A stretch of 64,000 nucleotides of DNA from Labilithrix luteola (GCF_001263205.1 NZ_CP012333.1:11513501-11577500), one strand, 5' to 3'; numbered from the stretch's first letter, positions 15,619 through 27,410 are shown. Made by a program: numbers and translations. The notes: generated from the letters alone by a model not told the origin.

Positions 15619-18459
15619 ATGACGACGGCCGGCAACGAACCGACAGCAGGACCCGACCTCAACAAGGCCTACGAGCCGAAAGAGGTCGAGGAGCGCTGGT
15701 ACGCCTTCTGGGAGAAGGAAGGCGTCTTCCACGCGAACGAAGATCCGAGCGATACGCGTCCGACCTACGTCGTTCCCCTGCCCCCGCCGAACGTCACGGG
15801 CTCGCTGCACATGGGCCACGCGATGATGGCCACGCTCGAAGACGTGCTCGTCCGCTTCGAGCGTATGCGCGGCAAGAACACGCTCTGGCAGCCCGGCATC
15901 GACCACGCCGGCATCGCCACGCAGACCGTGGTGGAGCGCCAGCTCAAGCGCGAAGGCAAGACGCGTCAGGATCTCGGGCGCGAAGCGTTCGTCGAGCGCG
16001 TGTGGAAGTGGAAGGCCGAGAGCGGCGGCCAGATCATGCGGCAGATGCGCGTGCTCGGCGCCTCGCAGGACTGGCCGCGCACCAAGTTCACGATGGACCC
16101 CGACCTGAGCGTCGCGGTCACCGAAGCCTTCGTGCGCCTCTACGAAGAGGGGCTCATCTACCGCGCCAAGCGCCTCATCAACTGGTGCCCCGAGTGCATG
16201 ACCGCCCTCAGCGATCTCGAAGTCGAGAACGAAGAGGGACAGAACGGCGAGCTCTTCCAGTTTGCCTACAAGGTCGAAGGCTCGGACGAAGAGCTCGTGG
16301 TCGCCACCACGCGTCCGGAGACGATGCTCGGCGATACCGCCGTGGCCGTTCACCCCGACGATCCGCGTTACAAGCACCTGCACGGCAAGATGCTCGTGCA
16401 CCCGTTCGTCGATCGCTTGGTGCCGATCATCACGGACGCGATCCTCGTCGATCCGAAGTTCGGCACCGGCGCCGTGAAGGTCACGCCCGCACACGACTTC
16501 AACGACTTCGCCACGGGCAAGCGCCACAACCTGCCCGAGATCAACATCCTGAATCTCGACGGCACGATGAACGCCGAAGCCGGTCCCTTCGCGGGGCTCG
16601 AGCGTAAGCGCGCGCGCACCGCCGTGAAGAAGGCGCTCGACGAGAAGGGCCTCGCGCGCGGAGCGAAGCCCCACATCCTCGCGCTGCCGAAGTGTCAGCG
16701 CTCGGGCGGCGTGGTCGAGCCGATGATCTCGACGCAGTGGTTCTGCAAGATGAAGAACATGGCCGACGCCGCGATCGAAGCGGTGCGCGACGGCCGTACG
16801 AAGATCATCCCCGAGGAGTGGACCAAGACGTACGATCACTTCCTCGAGAACATCCAGGACTGGTGCGTGTCGCGTCAGCTCTGGTGGGGTCACCAGATCC
16901 CGGCCTGGCACGGCCCGAATGGCGAGATCAAGGTCTCCCGCACGCGTCCGCCGGAGTGTGGTGAAGGCTGGACGCAGGATCCCGACGTCCTCGACACCTG
17001 GTTCTCGAGCGCGCTCTGGCCCTTCTCCACGCTGGGCTGGCCGAACGAGACCAACGCGCTCAAGAAGTTCTATCCGGCGAACGATCTCGAGACCGGCTAC
17101 GACATCATCTTCTTCTGGGTGGCCCGAATGATGATGTTCGGCCTCCACTTCATGGGCGAGGTGCCCTTCAAGCGCATCCTCATGCACGGCATGGTCGTCG
17201 ACGAGACCGGCGACAAGATGAGCAAGGTGAAGGGGAACGTCATCGACCCCTTGGACCTCGTCTACGGCGCCAAGCCCGAGGCGATCGCCGAGCACGCCGC
17301 CCCCGGCGTGCCCGTGCAGGAGGCGCTCACCAAGTTCAAGAAGTCCTATCCGTCGATCGCGGCCGACATCGAGAAGGGTGTCGGCTTCCCGGCCTACGGA
17401 ACGGACGCCGTGCGCTACACGCTGGCGACGTATCCGCCGTCGAACAAGCGCATCGCGCTCGCGCCGAAGCGCATCGAGGGCTACCGCCACTTCGCGAACA
17501 AGATTTGGAACGCGTCGCGTCTTTGCCTCGGCTACCTCGAAGGCCTCGACGCATCGAAGGTGACGGGCGCGCCGCCGGCGGTGAAGGGCTTCTTCAACCG
17601 CTGGATCCTCGCGCAGCTCGGCAAGACCATCGCGATCGCGACCACCGGTCTGTCGAACTTCCGCATCGACGAGGCGGCGGTCGAAGCCTACCGCTTCTTC
17701 TGGAACGACTTCTGCGACTGGTACCTCGAGGTCACGAAGCCCATTCTCCGCGGAGAAGGCGGCGTGGTCCCGAACACGCCGGAAGCGGAAGAGACGCGGC
17801 TCACGATGGCGCACGTCCTCGAGACCTCGCTCCGTCTTCTGCACCCGCTGATGCCGTACATCACCGAGGAGCTTTGGCAGCGCACGCCGCGTCCGGCGTC
17901 GCGTCGTTCGTCCCTCGCCTTCGGCCCCTACCCCACGGCGTCCGACGCGATCGACGACGACGCAGCCATCCGCGACATGGAGCTGTTCAAGGCCGTCGTC
18001 AGCGCGGCTCGCACGATCCGCAGCGAGCACGAGGTCGAGCCGAAGGCCGAGGTGCCGCTCGCGCTCCGTACCGACAGTGAGACGGCGCGCGCCCTCCTCA
18101 CCGATCGCCTCCCGACCATCACCTTCCTCACCCGCGGCAAAGACACCGTGGTCGAGAAGGTCGGCGGGCCGCGCGAAGCCGGCACCATGGCCGGCGTGGT
18201 TCCGAGCCCCCACGGCCCCATCGAGATCCTCGTGGGCCTCAAGGGCCTCGTGACCAAGGACAAGGAGCTCACGCGTATCGAGCGCGAGCTCAAGCGCATC
18301 GAAAAGGACCTCGCCGCCATCGAGAAGAAGATGTCGAGCAAGGGCTTCCTCGAGCGTGCCCCGAAGGAAGTCATCGACGAGACCAACGCCCTCAAGAAGC
18401 AGCTCGAGGACGCCCGCGGTCGGCTCGAAGAGTCGAAGAAGCTGGCCGCCGAGCTCTGA
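15619..18459 (+). CDS. valS: Valyl-tRNA synthetase
   Basis: About 946 residues, a full-length class I synthetase charging tRNA-Val. The HIGH-type motif is PPPNVTGSLHMGHAM near residue 60. The editing CP1 domain follows (ATTRPETMLGDTAVAVHPDD), then WFSSALWPFSTLGWP and the KMSKS-type loop, which reads DKMSKVKGN. The C-terminal coiled-coil arm typical of ValRS is visible (ELTRIERELKRIEKDLAAIE, residues ~880-945). The start is uncertain: in-frame ATGs lie at 15586, 15607 and 15619, and the last best fits the family N-terminus; GGGGG is only 2 nt before it. The 195 bp after the stop hold no gene, only short repeats of ACGAACC/ACGAATC. Confidence 0.95.
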   Translation: MTTAGNEPTAGPDLNKAYEPKEVEERWYAFWEKEGVFHANEDPSDTRPTYVVPLPPPNVTGSLHMGHAMMATLEDVLVRFERMRGKNTLWQPGIDHAGIATQTVVERQLKREGKTRQDLGREAFVERVWKWKAESGGQIMRQMRVLGASQDWPRTKFTMDPDLSVAVTEAFVRLYEEGLIYRAKRLINWCPECMTALSDLEVENEEGQNGELFQFAYKVEGSDEELVVATTRPETMLGDTAVAVHPDDPRYKHLHGKMLVHPFVDRLVPIITDAILVDPKFGTGAVKVTPAHDFNDFATGKRHNLPEINILNLDGTMNAEAGPFAGLERKRARTAVKKALDEKGLARGAKPHILALPKCQRSGGVVEPMISTQWFCKMKNMADAAIEAVRDGRTKIIPEEWTKTYDHFLENIQDWCVSRQLWWGHQIPAWHGPNGEIKVSRTRPPECGEGWTQDPDVLDTWFSSALWPFSTLGWPNETNALKKFYPANDLETGYDIIFFWVARMMMFGLHFMGEVPFKRILMHGMVVDETGDKMSKVKGNVIDPLDLVYGAKPEAIAEHAAPGVPVQEALTKFKKSYPSIAADIEKGVGFPAYGTDAVRYTLATYPPSNKRIALAPKRIEGYRHFANKIWNASRLCLGYLEGLDASKVTGAPPAVKGFFNRWILAQLGKTIAIATTGLSNFRIDEAAVEAYRFFWNDFCDWYLEVTKPILRGEGGVVPNTPEAEETRLTMAHVLETSLRLLHPLMPYITEELWQRTPRPASRRSSLAFGPYPTASDAIDDDAAIRDMELFKAVVSAARTIRSEHEVEPKAEVPLALRTDSETARALLTDRLPTITFLTRGKDTVVEKVGGPREAGTMAGVVPSPHGPIEILVGLKGLVTKDKELTRIERELKRIEKDLAAIEKKMSSKGFLERAPKEVIDETNALKKQLEDARGRLEESKKLAAEL

Positions 18460-18654
18460 TCAGGGGGGAGCCGAGCCTCGGGGGGGCGGTTCGAACGGGA
18501 AAATGCCGCTCGTCTGGTCTTGCGCCAGCAAAGTTGGTAAATCCCGTTCGCACCCTGGGGTTCAGGCCCCCTTTTACCTACATCCTAGCTTTGGCTCACT
18601 AGGTTCACGAACCACGAATCACGAACCAGGGGCCGCCGGCCAGCGAACGCACGC

Positions 18655-21600
18655 ATGAGCGAGACGAAGTCGACGGACGTGAAGGACGAGGGGGACGCGA
18701 CGACGCTCGAAGCGCCCTCGAAGGCGGCCACTCCTACGCGTGCAGACAAAGCCTCTGCGCACGAGGACAAGCCCGCGCCGCATGATCCCGAGGGGGACGA
18801 CGAGGATGATGGCGACGACGACGTCGCCTCTCCTTCTCGAGCTGCCGCCGAAGGTGAGGGCAAGAGCGACGAGGACGAGGGGGCGGAGCTCCTGCCGCGC
18901 GGCAATCCGCTGCGCGTCAAGCGCGGTCTGATCGCGCTCCTCGGCGGAGCCATCCCTGCGTTCCTCCTGATGGCGAAGAACACGCAGAACGCCTGGGGCA
19001 TCCCGGTCGGCTTCCTGTTCGTCGCCATCGCCGCGTTCGGCGTGATGGATCTGCTCGGCTCGTTCGACGACGAGACCCAGCCGACGACGTCGACCACGCT
19101 CGCGAACCTGCGCGGTCCGATCGCTCGCACGATCGCCTTGGTCGCCGCGTTCGCCGGCTCGCTTGCCGCCGCGCAAGCCGGGTTCGGTCCGTGGTGGGTC
19201 GGCTCCATCACCGTCACGGGCACGTTCCTCGGTCTCGTCGCGAGCCTGTTCGCCGTCGGTCGTTCACTCGGCCCGTGGGCAAAAGACGAGCTCGGCGAGG
19301 AGCGACCGCTCCTCCAGCGCCATGGCTTCTGGGTCGTCGCCATCGGCGCACTCCTCTACTTCCCGGCCATGGGTCTGCAGTCCCTGTGGGATCCCTGGGA
19401 AACGCACTACGGCGAGGTCGCCCGCGAGATCCTCTCGCGCGACGACTGGGTCTCGCTCTGGTGGGCACAAGACGGCTGGTTCTGGTCGAAGCCCATCCTG
19501 AACTTCTGGATCCAGTCGCTCGCGATGGGCACGTTGGGAACCCATTTCCAGCCCGATCAGATGCTGATCGGCGCCGGTGGGTTGCCCGTCGCGCATCCGG
19601 AATGGGTCGTTCGCACGCCGAACGTGCTCATGACCATCGGCGCGATGTACCTGCTCTACAAGGGCGTCGCGAAGGTCTTCGGTCGTCGTGCGGGCCTGCT
19701 CGGCGGGCTCGTGCTCGCCACCATGCCGGACTGGTTCTTCCTCGCGCACCAGACCATGACGGACATGCCGTTCGTCGCGTCGATGACCGCGGCGATGGGC
19801 CTGCTCCTCTACGGTCTCAACGTCGACGAAGACGCGCGCGTCAAAGTCTACGAGCTCGAGGCGTTCGGCATGAAGCTGCGCCTCTCGCTCTGGCACCTCG
19901 TGTTCGGCGCGGTGCTGATCTGCGCGATCCCGCAGATCCTCTACCTGCTCTCGCGCAACCTCGAGCTCGTTCTCGCGGGCGATCAGAAGGGTTTCCGCCT
20001 CCACTGGGACGAGTTCCGTTCCGGCTCGGCGGGCAACTGTGGCCTCCCGGGCAACGAGGCCTGCGCCTCGCATTCGCCGGCCAGCGTGCCGAAGTCGGTG
20101 GGCGCAAACCCCGACGGCATCGGTCCGAGCTTCATCCGCTACTTCGCCGGCTTCGAGCCTTCGCTCCAGGGCATCGCCTGGGCCGCGATCATCGGCGGCC
20201 TGCTGTACCTCAACTGGGGTGAACGCCGAACGCGCCGCATCGTCTACGTGGCGGCGTGGCTCTGCGCGGCGATCGCCACGATGGCGAAGGGCCCGGCCGG
20301 CGTCGGTCTGCCCGTCATCTGCGCGTTCGCGTACGTCGCAACGAAGAAGCGCTGGAGCGAGCTGCTCCGCCTCGAGCTTCTCAGCGGGTTGCTGGTCATC
20401 CTCGCGGTCGCCCTCCCCTGGTACATCGCGATGTACGTGCGGCACGGACCACCGTTCACCGACCGCATCATCATCCACGACATGTTCAACCGCGCCTTCA
20501 GCCACGTGCACGACACGAACGAAGGCGACGACACGGGCCTCCGCTACTACGTCTGGCAGCTCGGCTACGCGCTGTTCCCGTGGACGGGCTTGGCGCCTCT
20601 CGCGCTCGTGTGGGGCTTCCGTCGAAGCGACTCCGCGCTCTCGCGAGCAACGAATGGCAGGGGCACCGGAACCGCTCTCGCGGTCGGCGACGCCTCCGTC
20701 ATGCTCGTGATGTGGTTCCTCTTCGCCTACGCCCTGTTCACGTTCATGGGCACGAAGTTCCACCACTACATCTTCCCGGCCGTTCCGCCGGTGGCGATGC
20801 TCGTTGGTGTCGTGCTCGACGACATCCTCGGCGACGAGCCTCTCGCGAAGATCGGCAAGCTGCCGTTCTACGTGGTGGGCCTCGGTCTCTCGACCGCGAT
20901 CGCAACGTGGGGCGCAATGCGCTTCTGGTCGGGCTCGATGTTCGGTCGCGGCGGCCTCGATGCGAGTCCTCCCGTCGCCATCGGGGTGACCGTTCTCGGC
21001 CTCGTGGGCATCGGGGTCGTCGTGAAGATGTTCGGACGTCGCGCCACGGCCGGTATCACCACGGACCAACTCGTCGAGGAGGGCGGCTCGCCCTACCGCG
21101 GCGGCATCGTCTCCGTGGACGAAGAGGCGAAGCAGCGCCGGTTCCACGAGCAGCTCATGATCGGCGCGGCGGCCGTCCTCGCGGCGGTCGTCGTGGCCCT
21201 CGTCGGGCGCGACCTTTCGATCAAGCCCGACGGGTCGGATCAGCCTGGTGCCATTCGCCTGCTGCAGCTCTTCACGTACAACTACAAGCGCGCGTGGCCC
21301 GACTCGCTCGACTTCGGCGCGGTGCTCGGAGGCTTCACGGCGATCGCCGCGATCCTCTCGATCGCTGCCGGCGCACGCTCGATTCGTCGTCACGCCATCG
21401 CGGCGTTCTGCGCGTTCTCCATCGTGTGGGCCGCGTGGGGTCTCGACGTGTACATGGTCGCGATGTCGCCCCACTGGGGACAGCACGAGCTCATCGAAGC
21501 GTACTACCGCGATCGCCAGAGCCCCGACGATCAGCTCATCGCCTACCAGATGAACTGGAAGGGCGAGAACTTCTACACGAGCAACAAGATCCCCGCGTTC

Positions 21601-21789
21601 GTCTCGACGGGCGCGACGTATCAGAACTGGCTCAAGGCGCAGAAGGAGAAGGGCGTGAAGGTGATCTACCTCATCACCGAGCACTCCCGACTCAACGGCA
21701 TGCGCAGTGAGACAGGCGCCAAGTCGTACAAAGAGCTCACCGACAAGGCGCTCTGCAACAAGTTCGTCGTCGTTCGCGCCGAGTTCTGA
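18655..21789 (+). CDS. GT-C membrane glycosyltransferase (PMT/ArnT-like, family 39 type) with acidic N-terminal tail
   Basis: 1044 residues. Residues 1-~85 are a charged, low-complexity tail (acidic run DDEDDGDDD). Then come many membrane helices. The first large periplasmic loop carries DPWETHYGEVAREILSRDDW, matching the catalytic Asp/Glu and the D-x-W-x-T-H-Y-G-E pattern of family 39 enzymes that move sugars from polyprenyl phosphates to protein or lipid A. WFWSKPILNFWIQ follows, as in ArnT-like proteins. The long C-terminal region alternates helices and soluble parts. Acceptor and sugar are unknown. The RBS is weak. It is followed 42 bp later by the DUF4388 gene. Confidence 0.87.
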   Translation: MSETKSTDVKDEGDATTLEAPSKAATPTRADKASAHEDKPAPHDPEGDDEDDGDDDVASPSRAAAEGEGKSDEDEGAELLPRGNPLRVKRGLIALLGGAIPAFLLMAKNTQNAWGIPVGFLFVAIAAFGVMDLLGSFDDETQPTTSTTLANLRGPIARTIALVAAFAGSLAAAQAGFGPWWVGSITVTGTFLGLVASLFAVGRSLGPWAKDELGEERPLLQRHGFWVVAIGALLYFPAMGLQSLWDPWETHYGEVAREILSRDDWVSLWWAQDGWFWSKPILNFWIQSLAMGTLGTHFQPDQMLIGAGGLPVAHPEWVVRTPNVLMTIGAMYLLYKGVAKVFGRRAGLLGGLVLATMPDWFFLAHQTMTDMPFVASMTAAMGLLLYGLNVDEDARVKVYELEAFGMKLRLSLWHLVFGAVLICAIPQILYLLSRNLELVLAGDQKGFRLHWDEFRSGSAGNCGLPGNEACASHSPASVPKSVGANPDGIGPSFIRYFAGFEPSLQGIAWAAIIGGLLYLNWGERRTRRIVYVAAWLCAAIATMAKGPAGVGLPVICAFAYVATKKRWSELLRLELLSGLLVILAVALPWYIAMYVRHGPPFTDRIIIHDMFNRAFSHVHDTNEGDDTGLRYYVWQLGYALFPWTGLAPLALVWGFRRSDSALSRATNGRGTGTALAVGDASVMLVMWFLFAYALFTFMGTKFHHYIFPAVPPVAMLVGVVLDDILGDEPLAKIGKLPFYVVGLGLSTAIATWGAMRFWSGSMFGRGGLDASPPVAIGVTVLGLVGIGVVVKMFGRRATAGITTDQLVEEGGSPYRGGIVSVDEEAKQRRFHEQLMIGAAAVLAAVVVALVGRDLSIKPDGSDQPGAIRLLQLFTYNYKRAWPDSLDFGAVLGGFTAIAAILSIAAGARSIRRHAIAAFCAFSIVWAAWGLDVYMVAMSPHWGQHELIEAYYRDRQSPDDQLIAYQMNWKGENFYTSNKIPAFVSTGATYQNWLKAQKEKGVKVIYLITEHSRLNGMRSETGAKSYKELTDKALCNKFVVVRAEF

Positions 21790-21831
21790 GATCGCTCAAG
21801 GTTCGATCGTTCCCGCCGTTCCCACTGGCGG

Positions 21832-23391
21832 ATGAACGATCGTGCCTCGCGCGAGCAACCCACGCACGCCTGGTCGGGGCTGCTCGGCGCACGACCCTTC
21901 GTGGCCTTGCTCGCCGACGCGCATCTTCGCGCGGCAACGGGCACGTTCCGGTTTCGCCATGACGCGCGGCGCGCCACGCTCGTCGTGCGCTCGGGACGGG
22001 TTGCTTCGCTCTGGACGAGCGAGGCCGTTACCTACCTCGGAACCGTTCTCTACGAGCGCGGGGTGATCGACAACGAGACGCTCGACGCGACGCTCCTCGA
22101 GGTCGCCAACAGCGGACGCCTGCACGGGCAAATCTTGCTCGAGCGAAAGTCGATCACCGATGCGCAGCTCGACGCGGCGCTCGCCGAGCAGACGCAGCGC
22201 CAGGCCCTGCATCTCTTCACGTTCCCCGACGAAACGCACTGGCTGTTCCGTCCGGACGTGGACGAGCACGCGGGCGGTCGTGACGAAGGACGGCCCACCG
22301 TCGATCCGTGGCCCATCATGTGGCGTGGGCTCTGCGCGAATCCGCCGCTCGAGCACGTCAGGCAAGTGCTGGCGCGGCTCGACGGTGGTTTGAAGCTCGA
22401 TCCCGGATGCGACCTCGGTCGGTTTCGCTTTTCGAGAGACGAGCTTCGCGTCTGCGAGAGCATGACGACCCAGGCGGTGCCGATCGCGAACGTGATCGGC
22501 GGAAGCACGCTCGGGAAGGTGCGCACGGAGCTCTTGCTCTACGTGCTCGTCGTGACGCGCGCGGCCTCGCGCGTGCAGACCGATCCGGAGGGCCCGCTCG
22601 CCTTGGGGAAGGAGGGGGTCCTCGAACGCGCCCGCAAGATCGTCCAGGAGGATCCCTACACCGTCCTCGGCCTGCCTCGCGGAGCACCGCTCGAGGCAGC
22701 GCGCGCCGCGTTCTTCCGGCTGGCGCGCGTATGGCATCCTGACCGGATTCCCGACGGGGTCGACGACGCGCTTCGCCCCTTCTGCGAACAGATCTTCGCG
22801 CGCATCGTGGACGCACACCGGGTGCTCACCGATCCGCGAGCCAAGGCCCCTCCGGAGTCGAAGCCCTCGCCCTCTTCCCCACGCGCCGTCACGCTGCGCG
22901 ACGTCGACGAGGCGCTCGCCCGCTTCGACTTCCTCCAGGCGGGCGCGCTCGCACGTGCCGTCGCGTGCAGCGGCGCCGAAGGTCCGACAGCGCGTGCCAT
23001 CGTCGTGTGGTGCGAGGTCCGCGCAGGCGTGGCTCCCAACGAAGCCGTGCAGCGCGCGGTCGGCGAGCTCGATCGGCTCCTCGCGGGCGATCCCGACTGC
23101 GCGCGAGCGCTGCTCTATCGAGCCCAGCTCACGAAACGCCTCGGCCGCGTCGACGCCGCCGTTCGCGATTTCCGGCGCGTGCTGCGCCTCGAGCCCGGCA
23201 ACATCGATGCGGCGCGAGAAATGCGGCTCCACGAGATCCGGCAACGCGCGAGCTCGGGCGAAGTCCGAGTGGTCGCAGTCGCCCCGACGACGGCTGCTGC
23301 CCCTTCGAAAACCGGCAGCCAAACGGAGCGCGAGCTCTCGGCCGTTCGATCGGGATTGCGGAAGCTCGTCGGCCGCGTCGTGCCCAAGTGA
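21832..23391 (+). CDS. DUF4388 (PATAN) - J-domain - TPR protein, copy 1
   Basis: 519 residues. Residues ~15-150 match DUF4388/PATAN (GTFRFRHDARRATLVVRSGRV, YLGTVLYERGVIDNETLDATLLEVA), a domain linked to signalling and gliding or motility in this group. Residues ~275-345 are a J-domain (DPYTVLGLPRGAPLEAARAA, then VWHPDRIPDGVDDA) with the HPD motif intact, so it should stimulate a DnaK-type chaperone. The C-terminal ~150 residues are TPR-like helices (ARALLYRAQLTKRLGRVDAA). It lies directly upstream of a paralogue with the same domain order. A cytoplasmic signalling or assembly role is inferred. Confidence 0.82.
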   Translation: MNDRASREQPTHAWSGLLGARPFVALLADAHLRAATGTFRFRHDARRATLVVRSGRVASLWTSEAVTYLGTVLYERGVIDNETLDATLLEVANSGRLHGQILLERKSITDAQLDAALAEQTQRQALHLFTFPDETHWLFRPDVDEHAGGRDEGRPTVDPWPIMWRGLCANPPLEHVRQVLARLDGGLKLDPGCDLGRFRFSRDELRVCESMTTQAVPIANVIGGSTLGKVRTELLLYVLVVTRAASRVQTDPEGPLALGKEGVLERARKIVQEDPYTVLGLPRGAPLEAARAAFFRLARVWHPDRIPDGVDDALRPFCEQIFARIVDAHRVLTDPRAKAPPESKPSPSSPRAVTLRDVDEALARFDFLQAGALARAVACSGAEGPTARAIVVWCEVRAGVAPNEAVQRAVGELDRLLAGDPDCARALLYRAQLTKRLGRVDAAVRDFRRVLRLEPGNIDAAREMRLHEIRQRASSGEVRVVAVAPTTAAAPSKTGSQTERELSAVRSGLRKLVGRVVPK

Positions 23392-23495
23392 GTGCGCGCG
23401 TAGCAGGGCTGCCGTCGGGCTCGCAGGCTTTCGCACACGACGTCGTCACTCGTTCTGGTGACCGAGCGCGTGGCCAGACATGTTAAGGTTCTTTC

Positions 23496-25250
23496 ATGGT
23501 CGACGCGCCCAAGCGACCCGCGCCGAGTGCAACCGGCACGCTCGCGACGACGCCCCTTGCGCACGTGCTCGTTTACGCCCGCAATCGAAGGCTTACCGGC
23601 CTCTTCGAGCTTCGCGCGCCAAACGGGGATCGTGGCGACATCGCGTTCTGGCGTGGACGCATCACCGACGTTCGCAACAAGCCGCCGGTCGCCTACTTCG
23701 GCGCGGTTCTCTACGAGCTCGGTCACATCGATATCGAGACGATGAACGCGACGCTCCTCGAGGTCGCGCAGAAGAGGCGCAAGCACGGCGACATCCTCGT
23801 GGAGCGCGGCGCGATCACCAAGGCGCAGCGAGACGAGGCGCTCTTCGAGCAGCTTTGCCGGAAGACGCAGCACCTCTTCACGTTCCCGAAAGAGTCGGAG
23901 TTCACGTTCTACGAAGCGACGCCGAACGAAGGGGAACCGCCGATCGTCATCGACCCGCTCGCTCCGGTGTGGCGTGGCCTTCGCGAGCACCCCACGGATC
24001 CGGTGGTGGCCGAAGTGCTGGCGCGCTTCCGGGCTTCGGGGCTCCGCCTGATCAGCGACGCTCCGCTCACGAGCGTCGGCCTCGGTCCGGAAGAGACGAA
24101 GCTGTGCAAGGCGATGGCCGACAAGCCGATGACCATCATCCAGATGCGCGCGATGTCGAGCCTCGAGCCGCAGCATCTCGACTTGCTGCTCTACCTGCTC
24201 GTCATCGGAAAGTGCGTCGAGGTCGCTTCGGTCTCGACTCCCTCCATGCCGGCCGCGTCGGCCGGCCGCCCGTCGAGCGGCGTCATGGCCTCGGTACGCC
24301 CGCCGATGGCTTCGATTCCGATCGTGAACACGCCGGAGAGCACCGTGATTCCGCAAGGCATCATGACTCCGCCGAGCTCGCGTTCGCCGATGAAGTCGAT
24401 GCCGTCGATGTCGTTCCGCGTGGGCTCGACGCCCGGAATGCCGGCCGTTGGCTCGACGCGTCCGATGGCGGGAAGCATGCCGCCGCCCGTCGCTCAGGCT
24501 CAGACGCCGGCGCAGGCGCCTGGTCCGCTCGATCTCGGTATGGCGAAGATCATCGAGCGCGCGCAGAACGTCGACGCCGAAGACTACTTCACGGCGCTCG
24601 GCGTTCCGGAAGGCGCCTCGGTCGAAGCGGTGCGCGCGGCCTACTTCCGACTCGCGAAGCTTTGGCATCCCGACCGGATCCCGCCGCAGCTCGAGGGCGT
24701 TCGCCGGGAGATCGAAAAGATCTTCAGCCACATGACCAACGCGAACGGCACCCTCACCGACACCGAAGCGCGTCGGGGTTGGCTGGCCTCGCGCGCGGCG
24801 AGCAAGCAGATCGTCAAGCCCCCGCGCAAAGACGTGATCCGCGAGATCGACTCCGCGCTCCAAAGACGCGACTACGCCTACGCGCAAGAAGAAGCGCGCA
24901 TGCTCGCCGAGTCCGACGCGGAGGACCTCGAAGCCCAAGCACTGCTCGCCTGGGCGATGGCGTGGGCGGGCGACGCTGCCCCCGAGGTCCTCACCTCCGC
25001 GATCGCCGCACTCGACAAAGCCGTGCACAAGGATCGTTACTGCGAACGCGCGTACTTCTACCGCGGCATGCTCCACAAGCGGCTCGGCAACACCGCCACG
25101 GCGGCGCGCGACTTCGCCCGCACGGTGCAGATCAACCCCAAGCACGTCGATGCAGCGCGTGAGGTTCGGCTCTTCGAAATGCGCGCGCGAAAGAGCGGCT
25201 CGGGCGAGCACATGCTCGGCTTCGGGAAGAACAAAGCCAAGAAGTCGTGA
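23496..25250 (+). CDS. DUF4388 (PATAN) - J-domain - TPR protein, copy 2
   Basis: 584 residues, a paralogue of the preceding gene with the same order. DUF4388 is at ~10-150 (GLFELRAPNGDRGDIAFWRG, YFGAVLYELGHIDIETMNAT). A Met/Pro/Ser-rich linker at ~240-345 (repeats of SMP/PPMAS) is absent from copy 1. The J-domain at ~360-425 keeps HPD in KLWHPDRIPPQLEG. TPR-like helices at ~445-570 include RAYFYRGMLHKRLGNTATAA. The end is Lys-rich (GFGKNKAKKS). ATG 23496 follows a 104-bp gap that may contain a promoter. Tandem duplication followed by divergence of the linker is the simplest history. Confidence 0.84.
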   Translation: MVDAPKRPAPSATGTLATTPLAHVLVYARNRRLTGLFELRAPNGDRGDIAFWRGRITDVRNKPPVAYFGAVLYELGHIDIETMNATLLEVAQKRRKHGDILVERGAITKAQRDEALFEQLCRKTQHLFTFPKESEFTFYEATPNEGEPPIVIDPLAPVWRGLREHPTDPVVAEVLARFRASGLRLISDAPLTSVGLGPEETKLCKAMADKPMTIIQMRAMSSLEPQHLDLLLYLLVIGKCVEVASVSTPSMPAASAGRPSSGVMASVRPPMASIPIVNTPESTVIPQGIMTPPSSRSPMKSMPSMSFRVGSTPGMPAVGSTRPMAGSMPPPVAQAQTPAQAPGPLDLGMAKIIERAQNVDAEDYFTALGVPEGASVEAVRAAYFRLAKLWHPDRIPPQLEGVRREIEKIFSHMTNANGTLTDTEARRGWLASRAASKQIVKPPRKDVIREIDSALQRRDYAYAQEEARMLAESDAEDLEAQALLAWAMAWAGDAAPEVLTSAIAALDKAVHKDRYCERAYFYRGMLHKRLGNTATAARDFARTVQINPKHVDAAREVRLFEMRARKSGSGEHMLGFGKNKAKKS

Positions 25251-25326
25251 TTGTGCGGTGCAGCGAGACGCAGAGAGGGCCGGGACGCGAAGTCCTGCGG
25301 GTGCTCACCTCGGCACGCCGCCTCGT

Positions 25327-25354
25327 GCGAAACTGAATCGCCATTCAGTTTCGC
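25327..25354. promoter_or_regulatory. Perfect 12-bp inverted repeat upstream of the acyl-CoA dehydrogenase
   Basis: Arms GCGAAACTGAAT (25327-25338) and ATTCAGTTTCGC (25343-25354) are separated by CGCC. No T-run follows, so it is unlikely to be a terminator. Its inner TGAAT-N4-ATTCA core resembles operators of TetR-type fatty-acid regulators (B. subtilis FadR class). It lies 129 bp before the start of an acyl-CoA dehydrogenase, which fits fatty-acid-responsive control. Regulator identity is inference. Confidence 0.65.
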
Positions 25355-25482
25355 CTTGACGCGTCGCACCACGGGTCGCACGATGACCAGCGTTCGACGG
25401 AACTCGAGATTTCCACTCGAGATCTGGTCGAGGTCCGAGCTGTTTGAAAGACAGCTTTCCGCTTGTTCGAAGGAGCGCGCCC

Positions 25483-27338
<1,856 letters not shown>

Positions 27339-27372
27339 CCTTCCGCCGCGACGCCGAACACGGTAACCACGA

Positions 27373-27410
27373 CGCCGTGGATCCCCTAGGATCCGCGGCG
27401 TTTGGGTTTT
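27373..27410 (+). terminator. Rho-independent terminator after the acyl-CoA dehydrogenase gene
   Basis: Twelve-base arms CGCCGTGGATCC (27373-27384) and GGATCCGCGGCG (27389-27400), with one T-G wobble, loop CCTA, then TTTGGGTTTT. It lies 34 bp after the stop codon. Confidence 0.85.

Noticed and set aside
15568..18213. 881-codon open frame antisense to valS
   Set aside because: A high-GC shadow: composition is Arg/His/Leu/Val/Glu-rich without motifs, while the plus strand is a complete ValRS.
19264..21684. 806-codon open frame antisense to the GT-C glycosyltransferase
   Set aside because: Same type of shadow; no RBS or domain, and the plus frame has clear membrane helices and a catalytic loop.
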